From Enterobacter sp. kpr-6 (GTDB lineage Bacteria; Pseudomonadota; Gammaproteobacteria; Enterobacterales; Enterobacteriaceae), in contig NZ_FOYH01000006.1 of assembly GCF_900116015.1 (NCBI RefSeq), positions 1 through 64,000 on the forward strand: DNA of 64,000 nucleotides. Reading direction: 5' to 3'. The notes under the pieces were generated by a model. It was not told the DNA's origin. It made no database searches and saw only the letters and a list, made by a program, of their open reading frames with translations. Of the stretch, positions 1 to 10,712 are shown piece by piece. Both the position numbers and the translations under genes were made by a program. Numbering within the stretch: the stretch's first letter is position 1; the number at the start of each line of letters is the position of its first letter.

Positions 1-6
1 CAATTT
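1..6 (-). rRNA. rrs: 16S rRNA, first six bases only
   Basis: The reverse complement of the first six bases reads AAATTG, the 5' end of mature enterobacterial 16S rRNA. It is preceded on the minus strand by a typical rrn leader. The rest of the operon lies left of the window. In K-12 the neighbouring yieP flanks rrnC, so this is probably the equivalent operon. Confidence 0.75.
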
Positions 7-181
7 AAGTTTGATGCTCGTGAATTAAACTTCGTAATGAATTACGTATGTTCACTCCAGAGACTTGGTATTCATTTAGCGTCTTGCGACGTTAAGAATC
101 CATGTCCTTGAGTGCCCACACAGATTGTCTGATAAATTGTTAAAGAGCAGTTGCGACGCGCTTTAGCGCTCTGTCGCGAGG
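7..181 (-). promoter_or_regulatory. rrn leader with boxA antiterminator
   Basis: This is the transcribed leader between rrn P2 and 16S. On the minus strand boxA (TGCTCTTTAACAA, 137-149) is preceded by a GC-rich inverted repeat at about 152-176, in the boxB position. Together they recruit the Nus antitermination complex. Beyond boxA the sequence follows the E. coli leader closely, including the segment that pairs for RNase III processing of pre-16S. Confidence 0.85.
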
Positions 182-187
182 TCCCGT

Positions 188-215
188 ATAATACGTTTTC
201 CTCATTCAGAGTCAA
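188..215 (-). promoter_or_regulatory. rrn P2 promoter
   Basis: On the minus strand there is a -35 TTGACT (210-215) and a -10 TATTAT (188-193) with 16 bp between them, the same hexamers as E. coli rrn P2. Transcription would start near 181. Confidence 0.85.
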
Positions 216-307
216 GCAATTATTTTCGCTTTTCTCTGCCAGAATTCCCGGAGGAACCCTGCCAACCCGGCGGCCTGTAAGCCGTTGTTCCGTGTCAGTG
301 GAGGCGC

Positions 308-360
308 ATTATAGGGAGTTTCTCCGGGCTGGCAACCCTTAATATCAAAAAACTTTTCAA
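308..360 (-). promoter_or_regulatory. rrn P1 promoter with A/T-rich UP element
   Basis: On the minus strand there is a -35 TTGCCA (330-335) and a -10 TATAAT (308-313) with a 16-bp spacer, followed by a GC-rich discriminator (GCGCCTCC), the hallmark of stringently controlled P1. The A/T-rich run at 341-360 just upstream of -35 fits an UP element. Fis sites would lie in 360-470 but I cannot place them. Confidence 0.8.
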
Positions 361-486
361 GCGCGTTTTATTTAAGCAAAGCGCGGTAAATATCACCAAA
401 CCCAGGCGGATTTGCTCTTTTTATCATCGACATCCCCGATCAGGTGGCATACTAAAACGTAAAAATGAGAAAAAGGAATGCGACGA

Positions 487-1176
487 ATGCCCTTGAGCGC
501 CCAACAGTTAGCAGCACAGAAGAACCTTTCTTATGTTCTGGCTGAGAAACTGGCACAGCGGATCTTAACCGGTGAGTATGCCCCCGGCAGTATTCTTCCT
601 GCAGAAATGGAGTTGGGTAGTGCGTTTGGCGTCAGCCGCACCGCCATCCGGGAGGCCGTAAAGACCCTTACCGCAAAAGGAATGGTGCTTCCAAGACCTC
701 GTATTGGTACCCGCGTGATGCCAAAAGAGAGCTGGAACTTCCTTGATAAGGAGCTGCTCGCCTGGTGGATGACGGAGGAGAACTGCCAGGACGTCATTCA
801 ACACTTCCTGGTTTTACGCAGTACGCTTGAACCTCAGGCCTGCCAGCTTGCCGCGCTGCTGGGTAGCGCGGAGCAAAAAGTACACCTGAATACGCTGATG
901 AACGAGATGGTGCAATTAAAGAAGCATTTCCACCGCGAGCGCTGGATAGAGGTAGATATGGCGTGGCATGAACATATTTATGCCATGAGCGGTAATCCTT
1001 TCCTGACCTCCTTTGCCGCGCTATTCCAGTCCGTTTACCACACCTACTTCAATTCCATTACCCATAACGACGTGGTGAAACTCGAACATCATCAGGCCAT
1101 TGTCGACGCAATTCAGGACGGCAACGCTCAGGGCGCATTTGAAACATGCCAGTTATTGTTGAATACGCCCGGTTAA
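487..1176 (+). CDS. yieP: YieP, GntR/FadR-family transcriptional regulator
   Basis: A FadR-type GntR regulator with an N-terminal winged helix (about residues 10-80, including SRTAIREAVKTLTAKGMVLPRP) and a C-terminal all-helical FCD effector domain. It matches E. coli YieP over its whole length. An in-frame ATG at 478 sits directly against AAGGA, while the ATG at 487 has AAGGA at about 9 bases and gives the K-12 N-terminus MPLSAQQ, so 487 is preferred. The gap to hsrA is only 15 bp, so the two are probably co-transcribed. The effector is not evident from sequence. Confidence 0.95.
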   Translation: MPLSAQQLAAQKNLSYVLAEKLAQRILTGEYAPGSILPAEMELGSAFGVSRTAIREAVKTLTAKGMVLPRPRIGTRVMPKESWNFLDKELLAWWMTEENCQDVIQHFLVLRSTLEPQACQLAALLGSAEQKVHLNTLMNEMVQLKKHFHRERWIEVDMAWHEHIYAMSGNPFLTSFAALFQSVYHTYFNSITHNDVVKLEHHQAIVDAIQDGNAQGAFETCQLLLNTPG

Positions 1177-1191
1177 ATTACAGGATCACGC

Positions 1192-2589
1192 ATGACAACC
1201 AAAAAAGCGCACAGTATGGCCGGATTGCCGTGGATCGCGGCGATGGCCTTCTTTATGCAGGCACTGGATGCCACCATTTTAAACACAGCGCTGCCTGCTA
1301 TTGCCCAAAGCCTTGATCGCTCCCCGCTGGCGATGCAGTCAGCGATTATCAGCTACACCCTTACCGTCGCCATGCTGATCCCGGTCAGTGGCTGGCTGGC
1401 CGATCGCTTCGGGACGCGTCGCATCTTTATGATTGCCGTCTCGTTGTTCACCCTCGGTTCGCTGGCCTGCGCCCTCTCCAGTTCGCTGGGGATGCTGGTC
1501 ACCTTCCGCGTTATTCAGGGTATTGGCGGTGCCATGATGATGCCCGTGGCGCGCCTCGCGCTACTACGCGCTTATCCGCGCAGTGAATTACTGCCGGTAC
1601 TCAATTTTGTCACCATGCCAGGTCTTGTCGGTCCGATCCTCGGCCCGGTGCTGGGTGGCGTTCTGGTGACATGGGCGAGCTGGCACTGGATATTCCTCAT
1701 TAATATCCCGATTGGGATCGCCGGGCTTTTATATGCGCGCAAATATATGCCGAACTTCACCACCCCGCGGCGCGGGTTCGATATGCGCGGCTTTTTACTG
1801 TTTGGTCTGAGCCTGGTGCTGTTTTCCAGCGGCATGGAATTGTTCGGTGAGAAAATCGTTGCGAGCTGGATTGCGCTTTCGGTGAGCGCCACCGGCCTTC
1901 TTCTTCTATTACTCTATATTCGTCACGCCCGCCGCTACCCGTCACCGATCATTGCGCTGCCGATGTTCAAAACGCGCACCTTCTCGGTTGGCATCGCGGG
2001 TAATCTGGCTTCGCGCCTCGGCACCGGCTGCGTACCGTTTTTAATGCCGCTAATGTTACAGGTGGGTTTTGGCTACCCGGCGCTGATCGCAGGCTGCATG
2101 ATGGCTCCCACCGCGATGGGTTCTATTCTGGCGAAATCCTTTGTCACGCAGTTGCTGCGCAAATTTGGCTATCGCGGCACCCTGGTTGGCATCACCATTA
2201 TTATTGGCGTGTTGATTGCGCAGTTCTCGATGCAGTCACCGTCAATGGAAATCTGGATGCTCATCCTGCCGCTGTTTGTGCTGGGCATGGCGATGTCGAC
2301 GCAGTTTACCGCTATGAATACCATCACCCTTGCCGACCTGACCGACGAGAACGCCAGCAGCGGCAACAGTATGCTCGCCGTTACGCAGCAGCTTTCTATT
2401 AGCCTGGGTGTTGCCGTCAGCGCAGCGGTACTGCGATTTTATGAAGGGTTTGAAAGCGCCAGTACGGTGGAGCAGTTCCACTATACCTTTATCACCATGG
2501 GTGTGATTACGCTGATTTCTGCCTCCGTCTTCATGCTGTTAAAAGCCAAAGACGGACGCAATTTAATCAAGGAACGCCATAAGCGTTAG
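1192..2589 (+). CDS. hsrA: HsrA, DHA2-type MFS transporter
   Basis: A major facilitator protein of the 14-helix drug:H+ antiporter (DHA2) family, 465 residues, in the inner membrane. Motif A appears as [11 protein letters not shown] near residue 65, and motif C-like glycines as [13 protein letters not shown] near 144-156. It aligns with K-12 HsrA (YieO), which is about ten residues longer at the C-terminus. It follows yieP by 15 bp with AGGA upstream. Its stop overlaps the convergent rbsR stop by 4 bp, leaving no room for a separate terminator. Substrate unknown. Confidence 0.95.
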   Translation: MTTKKAHSMAGLPWIAAMAFFMQALDATILNTALPAIAQSLDRSPLAMQSAIISYTLTVAMLIPVSGWLADRFGTRRIFMIAVSLFTLGSLACALSSSLGMLVTFRVIQGIGGAMMMPVARLALLRAYPRSELLPVLNFVTMPGLVGPILGPVLGGVLVTWASWHWIFLINIPIGIAGLLYARKYMPNFTTPRRGFDMRGFLLFGLSLVLFSSGMELFGEKIVASWIALSVSATGLLLLLLYIRHARRYPSPIIALPMFKTRTFSVGIAGNLASRLGTGCVPFLMPLMLQVGFGYPALIAGCMMAPTAMGSILAKSFVTQLLRKFGYRGTLVGITIIIGVLIAQFSMQSPSMEIWMLILPLFVLGMAMSTQFTAMNTITLADLTDENASSGNSMLAVTQQLSISLGVAVSAAVLRFYEGFESASTVEQFHYTFITMGVITLISASVFMLLKAKDGRNLIKERHKR

Positions 2590-3578
2590 GCGGAGCCACG
2601 ATCCATCAGGACGGGCGTAAGTTGCAGGCGCTGCTGTGCAAGGGTGGGATCGCTGATACGGTGAATTAATACATCGACGGCGAGCTCACCCAGTTCATCT
2701 TTCGGCTGATGAATCGTCGTCAGCGGCGGCGTCATAAAACTCGCCAGTTCAATATCGTCGTAGCCGACAATGGCCATATCCTGCGGCACCTTTAGCCCGG
2801 CCTGATAAAGCGCCTGGTATGCGCCAAATGCCATCGCATCGTTACCAATAAACACCGCCTGCGGGCGCGGCTCCTGGGCCAGCAGGTTTTTCATCGCCTC
2901 AAAACCACCAGCAAATTCAAAATTACCGACGATCTCATCGTTCTTGCCAACCGGTAATCCGGCTCGCGCCATGGCTTCGCGATACCCTTCCAGACGCAAA
3001 CGCGCCGGGGTTTTATCCAGCGGCCCGGTAATGCAGGCGATATGGGTATAGCCTTTGTCGATAAGATGCTGGGTGGCCATATCGCCGCCCAGCAGGGAAT
3101 TGTCCTGAATCAGATCGCTGTCACCGTCGAACGGCGACCAGTCCATCATCACAGAGGGAATGGACGGGTAACGCTGCATGATCTCTTGCGAAGGCTGATG
3201 GGTTTCAGTGCAGAGCAACAGCAACCCGTCCACGCGCTTTTGCATCAGCGTTTCCAGATTACTGTTCATGCGCCGCTCATCACCTTCGGTGTTACACAGC
3301 ACCAGGCTGTAACCACGCTCAAAGCAACTGCGCTCAACGCCGCGCACCAGTTCAGAGTAGAAAGGGTTGGTACTGGCCGTGATCAACATGCCGATGGTAC
3401 GGGTTTGATTAATCTTCAGACTACGCGCCAGGGCTGATGGCGCGTAATTCAGACTTTTAATCGCCGCGTCCACTTTCTCTTTGATGGCCTCACTGACAAA
3501 TCTGTCTTTATTAATGACGTGAGACACGGTGGAAGTGGAAACGCCCGCCAGCCGGGCAACGTCTTTCATGGTGGCCAT
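2586..3578 (-). CDS. rbsR: RbsR, ribose operon repressor (LacI family)
   Basis: A LacI/GalR-family repressor of 330 residues. An N-terminal helix-turn-helix ([23 protein letters not shown]) and hinge are followed by a periplasmic-binding-protein-like domain that binds ribose and dimerises. It is the last gene of rbsDACBKR, starting 6 bp after the rbsK stop, so its expression is tied to the operon it represses. The palindromes AGCGAAACGTTTCGCT at 8423 and CGAAACGTTTCG at 8504 are its likely operators. Confidence 0.97.
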   Translation of the reverse strand: MATMKDVARLAGVSTSTVSHVINKDRFVSEAIKEKVDAAIKSLNYAPSALARSLKINQTRTIGMLITASTNPFYSELVRGVERSCFERGYSLVLCNTEGDERRMNSNLETLMQKRVDGLLLLCTETHQPSQEIMQRYPSIPSVMMDWSPFDGDSDLIQDNSLLGGDMATQHLIDKGYTHIACITGPLDKTPARLRLEGYREAMARAGLPVGKNDEIVGNFEFAGGFEAMKNLLAQEPRPQAVFIGNDAMAFGAYQALYQAGLKVPQDMAIVGYDDIELASFMTPPLTTIHQPKDELGELAVDVLIHRISDPTLAQQRLQLTPVLMDRGSA

Positions 3579-3584
3579 CGAGTG

Positions 3585-4514
3585 CTACCCCTGTTGACCT
3601 AAAAAGTCTTCTATCTCTTTGCGCCACGGGACGGACGGTTGCGCGCCTTTACGCGTCACGGCGATCGCGGCCGCTGCGTGAGCAAAACGAATCGCCTCGT
3701 CGAGGGAACGCTCTTCCAGCAGCGCGGTCATCAGCGCACCATTAAAGGTATCCCCGGCGGCGATGGTATCAATGGCTTTCACTTTAAAGCCCGGCACGCG
3801 ACGGCCTTCACCATTCACGCTCGCCCATACGCCACGGCTACCCAGCGTAATCAGCACCGTATCAATGCCTTTGGCATGCAGCGCCCCGGCAGCGCGGGCG
3901 GCATCGTCGTCGTTTTCAACGCGAATGCCCGTGAGCTTTTCAGCTTCTGTTTCGTTAGGCGTGATGATATCCACCAGCGCCAGCAGTTCATCAGACAGCG
4001 CACGCGCCGGAGCCGGGTTCAGTGCTACCCGTGTCTGGTTTTCATGAGCGATTTTAGCCGCCGCCAGCACGCTTTCCAGCGGTGACTCAAGCTGCATCAA
4101 TAAAGCAGCCGCTTCAGCAATCGTCTCGCGCTGCGCTTCAACCAGCGCCGGAGAAAGTGCCGCGTTAGCGCCCGCATGAATACCGATGACATTCTCCCCT
4201 TCGCCGTTAACAAAAATCAGCGCCACGCCGGTAGATTCACCGTCAATCACGCTGACTGGCGCAACATCAATGTTGTCGCTTTCCAGTTGTTTACGGATAC
4301 GCTCGCCGGTGTCGTCATCGCCGGTACAGGCAATAAACGCGATGTCAGCACCGCTGCGCCCGGCGGCAACCGCCTGATTAGCGCCTTTGCCACCAAAAGC
4401 AATTTGATACTGACTGCCGGTGACGGTTTCGCCAGGTGTCGGGAACGCATCAAGGTTGAGAATGTGATCGGCATTAATACTGCCAAGGACGACAAGTTTG
4501 CCAGCCATTTTCAT
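3585..4514 (-). CDS. rbsK: RbsK, ribokinase
   Basis: Cytoplasmic PfkB-family kinase that phosphorylates D-ribose to ribose 5-phosphate. The substrate motif GGKGANQAVAAGRSGA is near residue 40, and the C-terminal ATP/anion-hole motif DTIAAGDTFNGAL carries the catalytic Asp. An upstream in-frame ATG at 4541 would add nine residues. The ATG at 4514 has an AGGA about 10 bases upstream and matches the K-12 start, giving 309 residues. A stable hairpin separates it from rbsB. Confidence 0.96.
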   Translation of the reverse strand: MKMAGKLVVLGSINADHILNLDAFPTPGETVTGSQYQIAFGGKGANQAVAAGRSGADIAFIACTGDDDTGERIRKQLESDNIDVAPVSVIDGESTGVALIFVNGEGENVIGIHAGANAALSPALVEAQRETIAEAAALLMQLESPLESVLAAAKIAHENQTRVALNPAPARALSDELLALVDIITPNETEAEKLTGIRVENDDDAARAAGALHAKGIDTVLITLGSRGVWASVNGEGRRVPGFKVKAIDTIAAGDTFNGALMTALLEERSLDEAIRFAHAAAAIAVTRKGAQPSVPWRKEIEDFLGQQG

Positions 4515-4534
4515 AATCGGATCATCCTGTAAAT

Positions 4535-4556
4535 GCGCCACCAGAGGAGGTGGCGC
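4535..4556 (-). promoter_or_regulatory. rbsB-rbsK intercistronic hairpin
   Basis: A perfect 8-bp inverted repeat, GCGCCACC and GGTGGCGC, encloses a 6-base loop and has no T-run after it. Its place just after a binding-protein gene suggests an mRNA 3'-end stabiliser that leaves more rbsB than rbsK transcript. That role is inferred. Confidence 0.55.
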
Positions 4557-4588
4557 GTGCCTTGCTTTTCTTATGTGTTTTAAACCGA

Positions 4589-5479
4589 TTACTGCTTGAT
4601 AACCAGTTTCAGATCGACCGGATATTTCGCCTGGATTTTCTCGCCTTTGATGACTTTGTCTGCGGTTTCCACGCCTTTCGCGCCGATTTGTTCCGGTAAC
4701 TGGGCGATGGTCGCTGCCAGTTTGCCGTCATTTACCGCTTTCTCGCCATCTGGCGTACCGTCGAAGCCGACAACCATCACGTCGGTTTTACCGGCAGTCT
4801 GTAATGCACGCAGTGCACCCAGCGCCATTTCATCGTTCTGGGCAAACACCGCTTTCACATCCGGGTGCGCGGTCAGCAGGTTCTGCATTACGTTCAGACC
4901 TTTGGTGCGGTCGAAGTCTGCAGGCTGGCTGGCCAGTACATCAAATTTGTGAGCAGCAACAGCCTGCTGGAAGCCTTCACCACGCTCACGCGCAGCCGAA
5001 GTACCGGCGATGCCCTGCAGTTCGATTACTTTCGCGCCTTCACCGGCTTTCTTGGCGATATAGTCACCCGCGATTTTGCCGCCCAGCACGTTATCGGAAG
5101 CGATGTGGCTGACCACTTCACCTTTTGCCGCCATGCGGTCAAGGGTGATCACGGGAATATTAGCCTGGTTTGCCATCTTCACTGCGTTACCGACAGCATC
5201 AGAATCGGTTGGGTTGATCAGCAGCAATTTCGTGCCGCGAACCGTTAAGTCCTGCACGTTCGCCAGCTCTTTCGCCGGGTTGTTCTGCGAGTCCAGAACC
5301 ACCAGGTTGTAACCCAGTTTATCGGCTTCTTTTTGCGCGCCATCTTTCAGCGAGACAAAGAACGGGTTGTTAAGCGTGGAGACCACCAGCGCAATGGTAT
5401 CTTTCGCCATTGCGTTCGCGCTCACGGTCGCGCTCAGCGCCACAGCAGAAACCAGAGTAGCCAGTTTTTTCATGTTCAT
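4589..5479 (-). CDS. rbsB: RbsB, periplasmic D-ribose-binding protein
   Basis: A 296-residue substrate-binding protein of the ribose ABC importer, which also delivers ribose to the Trg chemoreceptor in relatives. The signal peptide starts [19 protein letters not shown] and ends ANAMA before KDTIALVV. The mature protein is a two-lobed type I binding protein nearly identical to K-12 RbsB, including [11 protein letters not shown] and the ligand-contact region [14 protein letters not shown]. It lies between rbsC and rbsK in the operon. Confidence 0.98.
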   Translation of the reverse strand: MNMKKLATLVSAVALSATVSANAMAKDTIALVVSTLNNPFFVSLKDGAQKEADKLGYNLVVLDSQNNPAKELANVQDLTVRGTKLLLINPTDSDAVGNAVKMANQANIPVITLDRMAAKGEVVSHIASDNVLGGKIAGDYIAKKAGEGAKVIELQGIAGTSAARERGEGFQQAVAAHKFDVLASQPADFDRTKGLNVMQNLLTAHPDVKAVFAQNDEMALGALRALQTAGKTDVMVVGFDGTPDGEKAVNDGKLAATIAQLPEQIGAKGVETADKVIKGEKIQAKYPVDLKLVIKQ

Positions 5480-5505
5480 ATTCAGATGTCCTGTAATGTC
5501 GTTGA

Positions 5506-6471
5506 TTACTGCTTTTTGTTGTCTACCAGTACCGCCAGCAAAATCACTACTGCTTTAACGATCATCTGGTAATAAGAGGAAACACCCAGCAAATTCAGAC
5601 CATTATTGAGGAAGCCTAAGATCAACGCACCGATCAGGGTTCCGACGATACGTCCTTTCCCGCCTGCGAGACTCGTTCCGCCCAGCACCACCGCCGCAAT
5701 AGCATCCAGCTCATAACCCGTACCGGCGGTAGGCTGTGCAGAGGAGAGACGCGCCACTTCAATAATGCCCGCCAGAGAAGCCAGCAGGCCGCTCAGCGAA
5801 TACACGATAATCTTAACTTTGTTCACACTGATGCCGGACAGTCGCGTTGCCGCTTCGTTACCGCCCAGCGCATAGATATAGCGGCCAAGACGGGTGTGAT
5901 GCAACATATACCACGCCGCCAGGAAGACAATTCCCATAATCCATACCGGCGTCGGGATACCCAGCGGGCGACCGATACCGAACCAGCCAAACAGATCGGC
6001 GTTGTCAGTGAAGCCGGTGTTCACCGGACTGCCGTTGGTGTAGACCATGGTGGCACCGCGCAGCAGCAGCATCATGACCAGCGTGGCGATAAACGCCTGT
6101 ACGCGTCCACGGGCAACAATCGTCCCGGTAACGGCACCAATCGCTGCACCTAAGGCCAGAGAAGCCACCACCGCCACCAGTGCATTGACTTCAAGCCCCA
6201 CAATCGACGCTGCCACTGCGCCGGTCAACGCCAGCAGGGAACCGACGGACAGATCGATTCCGGAAGTGAGGATCACCAGCGTCATCCCCACCGCCATAAT
6301 GGCGTTGACCGACGTTTGTTGCAGGATGTTGAACAGGTTATTAACGGTAAAAAAGTTCGGGCTCAGGGTGGAGACGATCGCAATCAGCACCAGCAGGGCA
6401 ATCAGCGATTTTTGTTCCATCAGCCACGCTTTATTGAAATAGCGGCGGGTAGAAACAGCTTGGGTACTCAT
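5506..6471 (-). CDS. rbsC: RbsC, ribose ABC transporter permease
   Basis: The 321-residue inner-membrane permease of the ribose importer (BPD_transp_2 family). Strongly hydrophobic segments run through the protein, with the conserved loop [22 protein letters not shown] near residues 250-275. Its start overlaps the rbsA stop by 4 bp (ATGA), which indicates translational coupling. It would pair with RbsA and receive ribose from RbsB. Confidence 0.97.
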   Translation of the reverse strand: MSTQAVSTRRYFNKAWLMEQKSLIALLVLIAIVSTLSPNFFTVNNLFNILQQTSVNAIMAVGMTLVILTSGIDLSVGSLLALTGAVAASIVGLEVNALVAVVASLALGAAIGAVTGTIVARGRVQAFIATLVMMLLLRGATMVYTNGSPVNTGFTDNADLFGWFGIGRPLGIPTPVWIMGIVFLAAWYMLHHTRLGRYIYALGGNEAATRLSGISVNKVKIIVYSLSGLLASLAGIIEVARLSSAQPTAGTGYELDAIAAVVLGGTSLAGGKGRIVGTLIGALILGFLNNGLNLLGVSSYYQMIVKAVVILLAVLVDNKKQ

Positions 6472-7982
6472 TGCGTGAACTCCTGCGTATGACGATTTAG
6501 CTTACCGACAGCTGCCGCCATCAGTATTTCCTGAGTGGCCTGCTCGCGAGTGAACTCGCCACCCAAATGGCCTTCATGCATCACCATGATGCGATCGCTC
6601 ATGCCGAGCACTTCCGGCATTTCGGATGACACCAGAATGATGCTCAGCCCCTCGGCCTTGAACTGGTTAATTAACTGGTAGATCTCTTTCTTCGCGCCAA
6701 CGTCCACGCCGCGCGTGGGTTCGTCGAGGATCAGCACTTTCGGTCGCGTCATCAGGCCGCGGGCAATCGCCACTTTTTGCTGATTCCCGCCGGAAAGCAG
6801 GCCAATCGGCTGCTCCATTGACGGCGTTTTAACATTGAACAGGCGGATAAAATCACCCACCGCCTGCTGTTCATCTTTGTGCTTCAGGCTGCCGCCGCTG
6901 TGGCTGAAGTAGCGCAGCGCAGTCAGGGACATGTTTTCTTTCACCGACATGCCGAGCACCAGCCCGTCACGCTTACGGTCTTCGGAGATATAAACGATGC
7001 CGTTGGCCAGGCCATCCTGCGGCGAGCGCGTGACGACTTCATGACCGTCGAGAGTTACATAACCGCTGGTACGCGGCAGTGCGCCATACAGCACTTTCAT
7101 CAATTCTGTACGTCCGGCACCCATCAGCCCGGCCACGCCAAGAATTTCGCCCTTGCGCAGCACGAAGGAGACGTTATCCACGCCCGGCCCGCACAGGCTG
7201 TCCACCTTGAGACGAACATCGCCCGGAGCCTGGTCAATATGCGGATACTGTTCTTCCAGCTTGCGGCCGACCATCATTTCGATCAGCAAATCTTCGCTTA
7301 ACGACGCCACCTCACGCTCGGCAATAAACTGCCCGTCGCGGAAAACCGTCACGTCGTCGCAGATTTCGAAGATTTCTTTCATGCGGTGGGAGATATAGAC
7401 AATCCCGCGTCCCTGAGCTTTCAGCTCGCGGATCACGCGGAACAGAGATTCAGTTTCGGTATCGGTCAGCGCGTCGGTAGGTTCATCCATAATGATGACC
7501 TTCGACTCAAAGCTCAGCACCTTGGCGATTTCCACCATCTGCTGATCGCCGATGGAGAGGTCGCCCACCAGCCGGTTGCTTTTAAAGCGCAGATTGAGCT
7601 TCGCCAGCAAAATGTCCGCTTCCGCGTACATCTTTTTCCAGTCGATTTTGCCGAAGCGGTTAACGAACTCGCGGCCCAAAAAGATGTTTTCAGCAATGGT
7701 GAGCTGCGGGATCAGGTTCAGTTCCTGATGGATAATGCCGATCCCGGCTTCCTGCGACGACTTCGGCCCGTTAAAGGTGGTTTCCTGACCCAGCCACAGC
7801 AGTGAACCCGCATCACGTTGGTAGATGCCGGTTAACACTTTCATCATGGTGGATTTGCCCGCGCCGTTCTCACCCACCAGCGCCATGACGCGACCGGCAT
7901 AAACGTTTAGCGCGGCACCGGAAAGCGCTTTGACGCCGGGGAACGCTTTATCGATATTTTTAAGTTGCAGTAATGCGTCCAT
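6468..7982 (-). CDS. rbsA: RbsA, ribose ABC transporter ATPase
   Basis: A duplicated ATPase with two ABC cassettes. The first has Walker [10 protein letters not shown], signature LSIGDQQ and Walker [10 protein letters not shown]. The second has a degenerate Walker A (GLMGAGRTE), signature LSGGNQQK and VLILDEPTR, as usual for sugar importers. The frame extends 15 codons further upstream, but the ATG at 7982 ([16 protein letters not shown]) matches K-12 and lies 7 bp after rbsD. This gives 504 residues. Confidence 0.97.
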   Translation of the reverse strand: MDALLQLKNIDKAFPGVKALSGAALNVYAGRVMALVGENGAGKSTMMKVLTGIYQRDAGSLLWLGQETTFNGPKSSQEAGIGIIHQELNLIPQLTIAENIFLGREFVNRFGKIDWKKMYAEADILLAKLNLRFKSNRLVGDLSIGDQQMVEIAKVLSFESKVIIMDEPTDALTDTETESLFRVIRELKAQGRGIVYISHRMKEIFEICDDVTVFRDGQFIAEREVASLSEDLLIEMMVGRKLEEQYPHIDQAPGDVRLKVDSLCGPGVDNVSFVLRKGEILGVAGLMGAGRTELMKVLYGALPRTSGYVTLDGHEVVTRSPQDGLANGIVYISEDRKRDGLVLGMSVKENMSLTALRYFSHSGGSLKHKDEQQAVGDFIRLFNVKTPSMEQPIGLLSGGNQQKVAIARGLMTRPKVLILDEPTRGVDVGAKKEIYQLINQFKAEGLSIILVSSEMPEVLGMSDRIMVMHEGHLGGEFTREQATQEILMAAAVGKLNRHTQEFTQ

Positions 7983-7989
7983 GATGGCC

Positions 7990-8409
7990 TCAGAAGGTGA
8001 CGCCAGCACAGAGAATGATATTCGCATACGGGGAACACTCCCCGCTGCGAATCACCGCCTGACTGTCTGCGGTTTGTTGTTTGAACTGTTCGTGCGTAAC
8101 GTAGCGAACAGCGATGGTGTTTCCCTGGTGTTGCTGCAGCTGCTCAATATGATTGAGCAACGTTTCGTGGAGTTGCGGATTATGGTGTTTAATTTCCGCA
8201 GCAAGAATGGCTGTCTCAACCTGCATTTCGGCGGTAACGACTTCCAGCACCTGCATAAACGAGGGCACGCCCTGAGTTAATGCCATATCAATGCGCTGCG
8301 TACTACGCGGCACCGGCAATCCGGCATCGCACACCACCAGCGTATCAGTATGCCCAAGACGGGAAATAACCGACGAAATATCAGAATTCAGTACAGACCC
8401 TTTCTTCAT
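7990..8409 (-). CDS. rbsD: RbsD, D-ribose pyranase
   Basis: Interconverts the beta-pyranose and beta-furanose forms of ribose so that RbsK receives a usable anomer. It is 139 residues long and nearly identical to the K-12 protein, beginning [24 protein letters not shown] at 8421 could add four codons, but that codon is part of the GGAGAA ribosome-binding site of the ATG at 8409. First gene of the ribose operon. Confidence 0.96.
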   Translation of the reverse strand: MKKGSVLNSDISSVISRLGHTDTLVVCDAGLPVPRSTQRIDMALTQGVPSFMQVLEVVTAEMQVETAILAAEIKHHNPQLHETLLNHIEQLQQHQGNTIAVRYVTHEQFKQQTADSQAVIRSGECSPYANIILCAGVTF

Positions 8410-8422
8410 TTTCTTCTCCACT

Positions 8423-8438
8423 AGCGAAACGTTTCGCT
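8423..8438. promoter_or_regulatory. RbsR operator, proximal
   Basis: A perfect 16-bp palindrome, AGCGAAACGTTTCGCT, lies 13 bp upstream of the rbsD start. It has the CGAAACGTTTCG core typical of LacI-family sites and sits where the E. coli rbs operator is. It would block transcription initiation of the ribose operon. Confidence 0.8.
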
Positions 8439-8503
8439 GAGGTAAGTTTATTCCGAATGCCGTTCAGAAAACCATCATGAAGTAACAGAATTGTGATCGT
8501 CGT

Positions 8504-8515
8504 CGAAACGTTTCG
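8504..8515. promoter_or_regulatory. RbsR operator-like palindrome, distal
   Basis: A second copy of CGAAACGTTTCG is centred 79 bp from the proximal operator. The adjoining TGTGATCGTCGTCGA (8492-8506) resembles half of a CRP site. A second operator on the far side of the promoter would allow looping or exclusion of CRP. Function inferred from the repeat. Confidence 0.6.
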
Positions 8516-8543
8516 CTAAGTGAAATGTGGAAGAAGATAGGGA

Positions 8544-8617
8544 CTGCCCGGCGGCACTACGCTTGCGTGTGCCTGCCAGTTTATCAGCCGGGTAAGCACA
8601 GCGCCACCCGGCGTTTT
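8544..8617. repeat. REP/BIME-type palindromic repeats
   Basis: Two opposed REP-like units, GCCCGGCGGCACTACGCTT and GCCGGGTAAGCACAGCGCC followed by ACCCGGC, lie between the rbs promoter and the kup stop. The second can fold into a GCCGGGT/ACCCGGC hairpin followed by GTTTTT on the plus strand. Typical extragenic enterobacterial repeats. Confidence 0.75.
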
Positions 8618-8622
8618 TACGC

Positions 8623-10491
8623 TTAAATCTCGACCTGCGTTCCTAATTCAATAACACGATTAGGCGGAATTTCAAACTGATCCGGCGCACGCAGCGCGTT
8701 GCGTTGAAGCAGCAGAAAGAGCTTACCGCGCAGGCGTAAATACCACGGACGTTTACCCAGAATCAGCGACTCGTGCGACATAAAGAACGAGGTTTCCATC
8801 ATCCGGCAACTGAGTCCTTCCAGTCCACAGCGGTGGAATACTTCTTCCACGTTCGGCGTTTCACGCCAGCCATAGCTGGCGACCACACGCCAGAAGGTCG
8901 GTGAAAGCTGCTCCAGTTGTACCCGGCGAATATTGGGCACATAAGGCGCGTCTTCAGTACGCAGCGTCAGCAGGATCACCCGCTCATGCAGCACTTTGTT
9001 GTGCTTGAGGTTATGCAGCATGGCGAACGGCACCACGTTCAGCGCCCGCGACATATACACCGCCGTCCCCGGCACGCGCACCGGCGGAGATTTCTCCAGC
9101 GAAGCAATCATCGCATCAAGGGAGTTACCGTGTTCATGGATACGCCGCAGCAAACGGAAGCGCTCGCTTTTCCAGGTGGTCATGATGATAAACATCACGA
9201 TACCCAGGCTCAGCGGCAGCCAGCCGCCAGAGAGCAGCTTATCGAGGTTGGCCGAGAACAGCGGAACATCAATGCACAGGAAGCCAATCAGGATCAGCCC
9301 CACCAGCACTTTGTTCCAGCCCCAGTTTTTACGCGCTACGGTAGTCGACAGGATGGAGGTCAGCACCATCGTGCCGGTCACCGCAATGCCGTAGGCGGCC
9401 GCCAGATTACTGGAGTGCTCAAAGCTGACAATCACAATCACCACCGCGCAGTAGAGCATCCAGTTCACAAAAGGAATGTAAATCTGCCCGGATTCCATCT
9501 CCGAGGTGTGAATAATGCGCATGGGCGATAAATACCCCAGGCGTACGGCCTGACGCGTCAGCGAAAAGACCCCGGAGATCACCGCCTGAGACGCAATCAC
9601 CGTCGCCAGGGTCGCGATAATCAGCATCGGGATCAGCGCCCATTCGGGGGCTAACAGGAAGAACGGGTTTTTGATGGCTTCCGGGTTTTTCAGCAGCAGC
9701 GCGCCCTGGCCAAAATAGTTCAGCGCCAGAGACGGCAGCACGAGGCTGAACCACGCCACGCGGATCGGCAGTTTGCCGAAGTGCCCCATGTCCGCATACA
9801 GCGCCTCAACCCCGGTGATAGACAGCACCACCGCGCCGAGTGCCACAAACGACACCGTTTTATATTCGAGGAAGAAGTGCACCGCCCATGCCGGATTGAG
9901 CGCCTGAAGCACTTCCGGGTTGCTCATAATACCGCGCAAGCCAAGCACCGCCAGGATCACAAACCAGGTCAGCATAATTGGCGCAAAGAGTTTGCCCACA
10001 AGCCCTGTGCCGTGCTTCTGGATCATAAACAGCAGGGTTAAGACGATAATCGACAGCGGCACCACCCAGGTTTCGAGCGACGGCGCGATAATCTCAAGAC
10101 CTTCTATGGCCGACATCACCGATATCGCCGGGGTGATCACCACCTCACCATAGAAGAAACTTCCCCCGATAAGCCCCATGATCACCAGTACCGATGTCAT
10201 GCGCGCCGAGGTGTTACGCCCCGCCAGCGACATCAGCGTCAGGATCCCCCCTTCACCGGCGTTATCCGCCCGCATGACGAAGGTGAGGTATTTAAGAGAA
10301 ACGACCAGAATCAGCAGCCAGAAGATCAGCGACAGAAAGCCGAAAACGGCGTCGCGTTCTACGCCAAAGCCAAACTGACCGGACAGACATTCACGGAGGG
10401 TATAAAGCGGGCTGGTACCGATGTCGCCATAGACAACACCAATAGCGGCGAGAGTGACAGCAGGCAACGATTGTTTATTATCAGCGCTCAT
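8623..10491 (-). CDS. kup: Kup, low-affinity K+:H+ symporter
   Basis: A 622-residue potassium uptake protein of the HAK/KUP/KT family in the inner membrane. About twelve transmembrane helices are followed by a cytoplasmic C-terminal domain (from about residue 440). The family signature [17 protein letters not shown] near residues 18-34 and [14 protein letters not shown] near 78 are intact, and the length equals the K-12 protein. It is divergent from ravA across 220 bp. Confidence 0.98.
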   Translation of the reverse strand: MSADNKQSLPAVTLAAIGVVYGDIGTSPLYTLRECLSGQFGFGVERDAVFGFLSLIFWLLILVVSLKYLTFVMRADNAGEGGILTLMSLAGRNTSARMTSVLVIMGLIGGSFFYGEVVITPAISVMSAIEGLEIIAPSLETWVVPLSIIVLTLLFMIQKHGTGLVGKLFAPIMLTWFVILAVLGLRGIMSNPEVLQALNPAWAVHFFLEYKTVSFVALGAVVLSITGVEALYADMGHFGKLPIRVAWFSLVLPSLALNYFGQGALLLKNPEAIKNPFFLLAPEWALIPMLIIATLATVIASQAVISGVFSLTRQAVRLGYLSPMRIIHTSEMESGQIYIPFVNWMLYCAVVIVIVSFEHSSNLAAAYGIAVTGTMVLTSILSTTVARKNWGWNKVLVGLILIGFLCIDVPLFSANLDKLLSGGWLPLSLGIVMFIIMTTWKSERFRLLRRIHEHGNSLDAMIASLEKSPPVRVPGTAVYMSRALNVVPFAMLHNLKHNKVLHERVILLTLRTEDAPYVPNIRRVQLEQLSPTFWRVVASYGWRETPNVEEVFHRCGLEGLSCRMMETSFFMSHESLILGKRPWYLRLRGKLFLLLQRNALRAPDQFEIPPNRVIELGTQVEI

Positions 10492-10712
10492 AGACTAATC
10501 TTTTTGTTTGAATGACAACTGTGTGCTTAGTCCCTTGGCCCACAAAAGGCGCACAGTATGCACGATTATCCCGTAAATCGTAGCGCTAAATGCGGTCAGG
10601 TTAATCTGGCTCAAAGAAAATAAAGCCGATCTTCAGTCTATTACAGGCCCTTAATAAAACCTCTATACTCGCTTTTTCCGCCTCCAACACGGCGAAAGGA
10701 TGCAAATGAATT

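Noticed and set aside
151-342. A 63-codon plus-strand frame at the left edge.
   Set aside because: It lies within the rrn leader and its P1/P2 promoters, which are read on the other strand.
8410-8421. A GTG start for rbsD four codons upstream.
   Set aside because: The codon is part of the GGAGAA ribosome-binding site for the ATG at 8409, which gives the K-12 protein.
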